Assembly (NCBI RefSeq): GCF_018873765.1
Contig: NC_057922.1
Coordinates: forward strand, 17,745,563 to 17,809,562
Reading direction: 5' to 3'
DNA from: Telopea speciosissima
Lineage: Eukaryota; Streptophyta; Magnoliopsida; Proteales; Proteaceae
Length of the DNA stretch: 64,000 nucleotides
Shown here: piece by piece, positions 59,223-64,000 of the stretch
How positions within the stretch are numbered: position 1 is the stretch's first letter
Layout of the letters: every line of letters starts with the position of its first letter
The notes under the pieces: model-generated
What the model was told of the DNA's origin: nothing
The model's input: only the letters and a program-made list of their open reading frames with translations
The model's database searches: none
Position numbers and translations under genes: made by a program

Positions 59223-59372
59223 GCTAATAAGCAAGAGGGTGCCAAGCAAGGATGAGGTGCACGTGTTCGTTGGCAATGGAGAGCGAGTAGAAGTTGAAGC
59301 CATTGGAGTAGTTAGGATTTATTTGAGTTCAGCCCTTTTTATTGATTTGAACAATCTGTTTATGTTCCCTCC

Positions 59373-60531
59373 ATGAGGAGAAATTTGATTTCGGTTTCTA
59401 CTCTTACTAGAGATGGTTATTCTTTTAATTTCAATAAAGATGGCTTTACATTATCTCATGGCTCTAGTATTATTGGTAATGGATGCTTAGTTGATGGGCT
59501 TTATAAATTGAATCATGAGTCTTCGTGGGTGATGAATGTCGGCACCAAACGCCCTATTATTAATGAAAAATCTTACACCTTGTGGCACAAACGGTTGGGG
59601 CATATCTCCAAGGAGAGGATAGATAGACTTGTGAAGGATGGCATCTTGACTGAACTTGATTCACATGACATGCGTGTATGTGTGGATTGCATAAAGGGGA
59701 AAATGGTTATGTCTAGGAAAAAGAAGGCAGTTCGAAGTAAGGAATTGTTGGAGCTCATTCACACAGACATTTGTGGGCCTTTCCCTACACCTACCCTTGG
59801 AGGTCATCGATACTTTATTACCTTTATTGATGACTTTTCTCGTTATGGTTATGTGTATATTATTTCTAAAAAATCTAATGCCCTAGATGTTTTCATAATC
59901 TTTAAAGCTGAAGTGGAGAATTTTCTTTGTAAGAAAATCAAAGTTGTCAGGTCTGATAGAGGTGGTGAGTACTATGGGAAGCATGGTGATACAGATCAAT
60001 ACCTAGGACCATTTGCCAAATATCTACGGGAGCATGGAATATCTCGTCAATATTCTATGCAGGACACCACAACAAAATGGTGTTGCGAGAAGGAGAAATC
60101 GTACCTTGAAAGACATGGTGCGGAGTATGATCGATAATAGTGGTCTATCGGAATCTTTATGGGGAGGCACTTAAGACTCGCCACTTATATTCTTAACCGG
60201 GTACCAAGCAAATCGGTTTCCAAAACCCCTTATGAGCTTTGGGTGGCGGAAGCCGACCTTAGACACTTACATGTTTGGGGTTGTAGGGCGGAAGCAAAAT
60301 TGTACAACCCAAGCGAAAAGGTGTTTGATCCCAAAGCGTCGGTTGTTATTTTGTGGGATACCTGAGAGGTCAAAAGGCTTCAGATTTTATTGTCCTCACT
60401 CGGGCACCGGACTAGTTGAGACTAATGTTGCTAAATTCATTGAAGATGATGTTGAAATTTACGAGGCACGCAATCTTGTGTTTGAGGAAGAGAGGATTGA
60501 GATTCAGTTGAGAGGCAGTTCGTTCTATTGA
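59373..60531 (+). pseudogene. Copia integrase remnant
   Basis: A 254-codon open segment (59373-60137) contains the GAG-pre-integrase zinc region (HKRLGHIS...CVDCIKGK) and the first two catalytic Asp residues of the integrase core (IHTDICGPF and VVRSDRGGEYYG). The segment where the third acidic residue is expected is out of frame (about 60060-60137). Downstream pieces in other frames, for example VWGCRAEAKLYNPSEKVFDPK at 60270-60340, belong to the post-core region. Confidence 0.85.
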
Positions 60532-60714
60532 GCTACCCTTGATGACTAGAGATAATTTACCAAAGCCGTTGTTGAGGCAAATGGTGATGATGTGATTGTT
60601 GACACGGTTTTGCGGATGTACTGCGTTGAGGTTGAGCCGGCATTACCACGAGAAAGACCTACAAGACCGGTCGGGGCTCGAAGGCCGACCATTTCTTGAG
60701 ACTATATTGTTTAT

Positions 60715-62130
60715 TTGAATGAATGTGATTTTGACATAGGAGAAGAAGAAGATCCAGTTAGTTTTGAGCAAGCCATTAGCAGCAAGAATTCTTCTAAGTG
60801 GATAGAAGCAATGGAGGATGAATTATTATCCATGAATAACAATGGTGTCTGGGAGTTGGTTGAAATACCAAAGGGCTATAAAGCCATAGGCTGCAAATGG
60901 GTTTACAAAACCAAGAAAGATTCCAAGGGCAATGTTGATCGCTACAAGGCAAGGCTGGTGGCAAAAGGGTTTACACAAAAGGAAGGAGTTGACTTCAAGG
61001 AGACCTTCTCACCGGTGTCATCAAAAGATTCCTTTAGGATTATCATGGCACTTGTGGCATATTATAACTTGGAGCTACATCAGATGGACGTTAAAACAGC
61101 TTTCCTAAATGGAAATTTGGATGAGGATGTCTATATGCTTCAACGAGAAGGTTTTGAATGTAAGGGGAAAGAGAGCATGGTTTGCAAGCTCAAGAAGTCG
61201 ATATATGGTTTGAAGCAGGCTTCAAGGCGGTGGTACTTAAAGTTTGATGATGTTGTTACATCCTTGGGCTTTCTTGAGAATGCCATGGATCTTGTATCTA
61301 TCGAAGGTTAGTGGGAGTAGATTCATATTTACGGTGCTCTATGTTGATGATATTCTTCTGTGATGACATGGCTTTGCTTCTCAAGCGAAGTGTTTTTGTA
61401 CGAGAAATTTGAGATGAAGGACATGGGTGAAAGTAAATTTGTCCTTGGCATTGATATTGTTCGTGATGAAAGCGAGGACTTTGGGATTATCTCGGAGAGC
61501 ATATGTTGATCGAGTTCTCAACGGTTCAATATGTCCAAGTGTTAATTTGGAGATGTGCCTATTAGCAAAGGTGACAAATTGAACAAGGAGCAATGTCCCA
61601 AAAATGAAGTTGAAAAAGGTTCCATGACAAACATACCCTATGCTTGGATAGGGAGTTTGATGTATGCACGAGTTTGTACTCGTCCGATATAGCATTTCTT
61701 TGTAGGTGTGTTGGGTAGATTCCAATCCAATGCCGGCTTGGCTCATTGGACGGCTGCTAAGAAGGTCATGCGGTATTTGCAAAGGACCAAAGACTCTATG
61801 CTTGTATACCACGGTGTGATCAGCTTGAGGTAGTGGGGTATTGATTCGGACTACGGTGGGTGTCTTGATGATCTAAAGTCTACTTGAGGTTACATTTTTA
61901 TGTTGGCGGGGGTGCCATTTCTTGGAGGAGCGCAAAGCAAACTATTTTGGCTTCATCCACTATGCGGCGGAGTTTGTAGCGCTTTATGAGGCTACCAAAC
62001 AAGTTTGTGTGGTTGAGGAGTTTCATCTCTGAGTTGAAGATTATGGATTCCATATCAAGACCTTTGATGATATATTGTGATAACAGCTCTGCCGTTTTCT
62101 ACTCAAAGAATAACAAGAAGTCTAGCGAGT
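60715..62130 (+). pseudogene. Copia reverse transcriptase and RNase H remnant
   Basis: A 198-codon open segment (60715-61311) carries the RVT_2 start (WIEAMEDELLSMNNNGVWEL), RYKARLVAKGFTQKEGVDF and the motif DVKTAFLNGNLDEDVYM with a catalytic Asp. A frameshift near 61290 separates it from the YVDD catalytic box (61340-61351), which is soon followed by tandem stop codons. RNase H pieces (KQTILASSTM region, 61936-61965) follow in other frames. Confidence 0.88.
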
Positions 62131-62877
62131 TCCAAGCATATTGAGATCAAGTATCTTGGTGAGGGAGAAAATTAGTGAAAAACAAATTTCAGTTGAGCAC
62201 TTGAAGCTGACGCATGTTGGCGAATCCTCTTACTAAGGCCTTGCCAGTGGGAGTGTTCAAAGGCCATGTCTCGAACATGGGTATTCTGAGTCATTCGATA
62301 TGCTTGGTTAGTGGGAGTTTTACTTCTTGTTGGATATTCTTTTATGGTTGATATGTTAGCTCGTTTATTTGAGCATTGTTTGATGGATGTTGGTTGTATT
62401 CATTATTTGACATCTGCATTTATTTTATGCAAAGTAATTCCATCATATATTTGTTTGTTGGTGCTTATGGTTTAATTTCCACATTCATAGGCGGTTTTGC
62501 CACGTTTATAAGCGTATTTGCCCGCGATTCATAGGCGTATTTCCCACGGTTTATAGACGATTTTGTCACGTTAGATATTAACCCAGTTATAGGCGGTTGC
62601 CAAAGTATAGGTTAATATCAAAGTTAAGAGACTGCATGGAATGACATTTATCAAAATACAGTGCATGTCACTATTTCCATGTTAATATCTCACAGGATTC
62701 ACGTTGATAAATTCATTTATGTTTGTAATGACAGAAGTTGTATGTCGTATATTGAGGCGTATTTTACTGTGTTGTTCGACATGAGTGGGTTTTCAACAGG
62801 ATCAAAGTAAGAGTGGTTTTAGTAATGAGGTTCCATGGCCACACTAATTGAAAGACATCCTCATAATTAATGTAGCC

Positions 62878-62889
62878 CAAGTGGGAGAT
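62878..62889 (+). other. Polypurine tract of the copia element
   Basis: AAGTGGGAGAT lies immediately before the 3' LTR, as is usual in copia elements. Confidence 0.75.
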
Positions 62890-63300
62890 TGTAAGATATG
62901 GGCTAAATTAATTATTTGGGTTGATCAGTTGGTGGGAATTAAGTTACACAGACCGGTTCGGTTCACTCTCAAGTTTAGGGATATGCTGGCCCAACCCATG
63001 GTGGTTTAGGGTTTAGGGTCAGGACAGTATTATTATATATACTTAATTCTGGGTCCCCACTGCACTCATTCGTTCTTCTCCACTTACCACTAAAGTTAGA
63101 GAGCAAACAAAGAGGCTTGAAGTGCTGTGGAAGATCCAGGATCAGGGAGCAGAAATCCGTTGGCAATTGCATCGAATCTTCTTCAATATACCACGGTGCA
63201 AGGTACGCTTCCATTCACCGTTAATTGTTTTGAATCGTATTCGAGTTCTTGAATGGGACACCATTAGGGATTATGTTAAAACCCCTATTTAGATTCTACA
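62890..63300 (+). repeat. 3' LTR of the copia element (411 bp)
   Basis: Identical by eye to the 5' LTR except around 63124-63155, where two substitutions and one or two small indels are seen (AGTGCTGTGG against AGTCTTGTGG, and ATCAGGGAGCAG against ATCGGGAGAGCAG). Confidence 0.95.
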
Positions 63301-63305
63301 TAGGC

Positions 63306-64000
63306 ATCATATATATTTTATTAAAAAAAATGAGGTTGCAGTCCCTCCCTTCTGTTGACCCATTTCAGGAGAAAAGTCTTTTGTGGGAGGAATGTACTGC
63401 TGAAGATCAGACACAATTGGGGGCAGAATGACTGCTCCACCCCTATAAAAGGCAGATACCTACCCTAAAAATGCTTCGCAGGGCCTTGCACATACACAGG
63501 GGCATGCTCCTCCATAAAGAATACTCCCCCTATATTATAAAAGGTAAAATTATCCAAAATAATCGTCTTGATCTATCTCTTAGGATGTTTACAAAAGGAA
63601 TAATCTTAGGAGGTCTAACTTTTGTGGAGTGAAAGTTCGAAGGTTCCTCATCTACCAAGTGTCCTAATAGAGTTCGTCAATCGAAATATAAAGCTTTAGA
63701 AATCTAAAGGCTACCAGAGGGTGCATTTACATATATAAATAAAAAAAAATACAAGAAAACAATATACATGAGAGAATGTTTGATTGAATTTGAGTATGAA
63801 TTTTGACAAATAATTAACCTATAAAGTGAATAGCTAATTCAAGAGTCAAAACCAACTATCAAATGGTTCAAAAAGATAGCTAATCCTGAAAAACTTATCA
63901 AGACGGACCTTCTGAATGAATTTTTGCTTATTAAAAATTAGGGCAAGAGATTGTAGCCTGTCGCATGGTCCCTGCACCAGCTCAAGGGCCAATGAAAGTG
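63306..64000. other. Right flank, unassigned
   Basis: AT-rich sequence with no coding region. The last 35 bases resemble the repeat fragment at 55700-55740. The window ends inside it. Confidence 0.35.

Larger units (their letters stand above)
56189..63300 (+). mobile_element. Complete-length but coding-dead Ty1/copia retrotransposon (7112 bp)
   Basis: The element has near-identical LTRs at 56189-56600 and 62890-63300, a perfect 5-bp flanking duplication TAGGC (56184-56188 and 63301-63305), a primer-binding site, a polypurine tract, and remnants of gag, protease, integrase, reverse transcriptase and RNase H in the copia order (integrase before reverse transcriptase). The coding region is broken by several frameshifts and stops, so it cannot supply its own proteins. 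The leader between LTR and gag (56614-58260) is long, with A homopolymers at 57115-57134 and 57406-57433 and CTGTTT repeats at 57480-57660. Confidence 0.93.

Overview
This is a stretch of a plant nuclear genome, from a flowering plant with large, transposon-rich introns. The evidence is spliced genes with GT-AG introns and plant-specific protein families, plus Au-type SINEs, RTE and L1 LINEs, copia and gypsy LTR elements, and many small inverted-repeat DNA transposons. The genes lack the GC-rich coding typical of grasses. A eudicot or early-diverging angiosperm is most likely, but the sequence alone does not fix the species.

Four host genes are supported. (1) An ML-domain (MD-2-related) lipid-binding protein on the + strand, 220-11166. 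Its first, signal-peptide exon lies off the left edge and its last intron is 7.5 kb. (2) A single-exon glutaredoxin-like zinc-finger protein on the + strand, 12883-14130. (3) A plant methyl-CpG-binding-domain protein of the MBD10/MBD11 type on the - strand, 32512-18096. It has three exons and a 13.2 kb first intron. (4) An NT-C2 (EEIG1/EHBP1 N-terminal) domain protein on the - strand, 42904-38279, with four exons and 785 aa. All four reading frames are intact across the inferred splice junctions. From memory, ML, glutaredoxin and NT-C2 genes also lie close together in Arabidopsis (around At3g11760-At3g11780), so the core may be an old conserved gene neighbourhood.

Everything else is repeat-derived or unassigned. 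The ML intron holds an Au SINE, a 974-bp hAT-type element and a pair of LTR-like repeats. Between the glutaredoxin and MBD genes lie a complete solo LTR with a 5-bp target duplication, an 18S-ITS1 rDNA fragment and a small hAT MITE. The first MBD intron holds an RTE LINE with an inverted second tail, an LTR and primer-binding site interrupted by a hAT-type element, a second hAT-type element, and a 40-bp RTE stub with an 18-bp target duplication. Right of the NT-C2 gene there are no more host genes. This region has gypsy LTR fragments, a 1666-bp foldback element of Mutator type, several MITEs, an AT-rich stretch, and a 7.1 kb copia element (56189-63300). The copia LTRs are nearly identical and its 5-bp target duplication is perfect, but its coding region is broken.

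The most notable signals are: three non-autonomous hAT-type elements sharing ends and GAGATCTC motifs, each with a perfect 8-bp duplication; the young but coding-dead copia copy; the minimal 40-bp LINE insertion; and the decayed rDNA fragment. I saw no sign of a bacterial-style system, CRISPR array or toxin gene.
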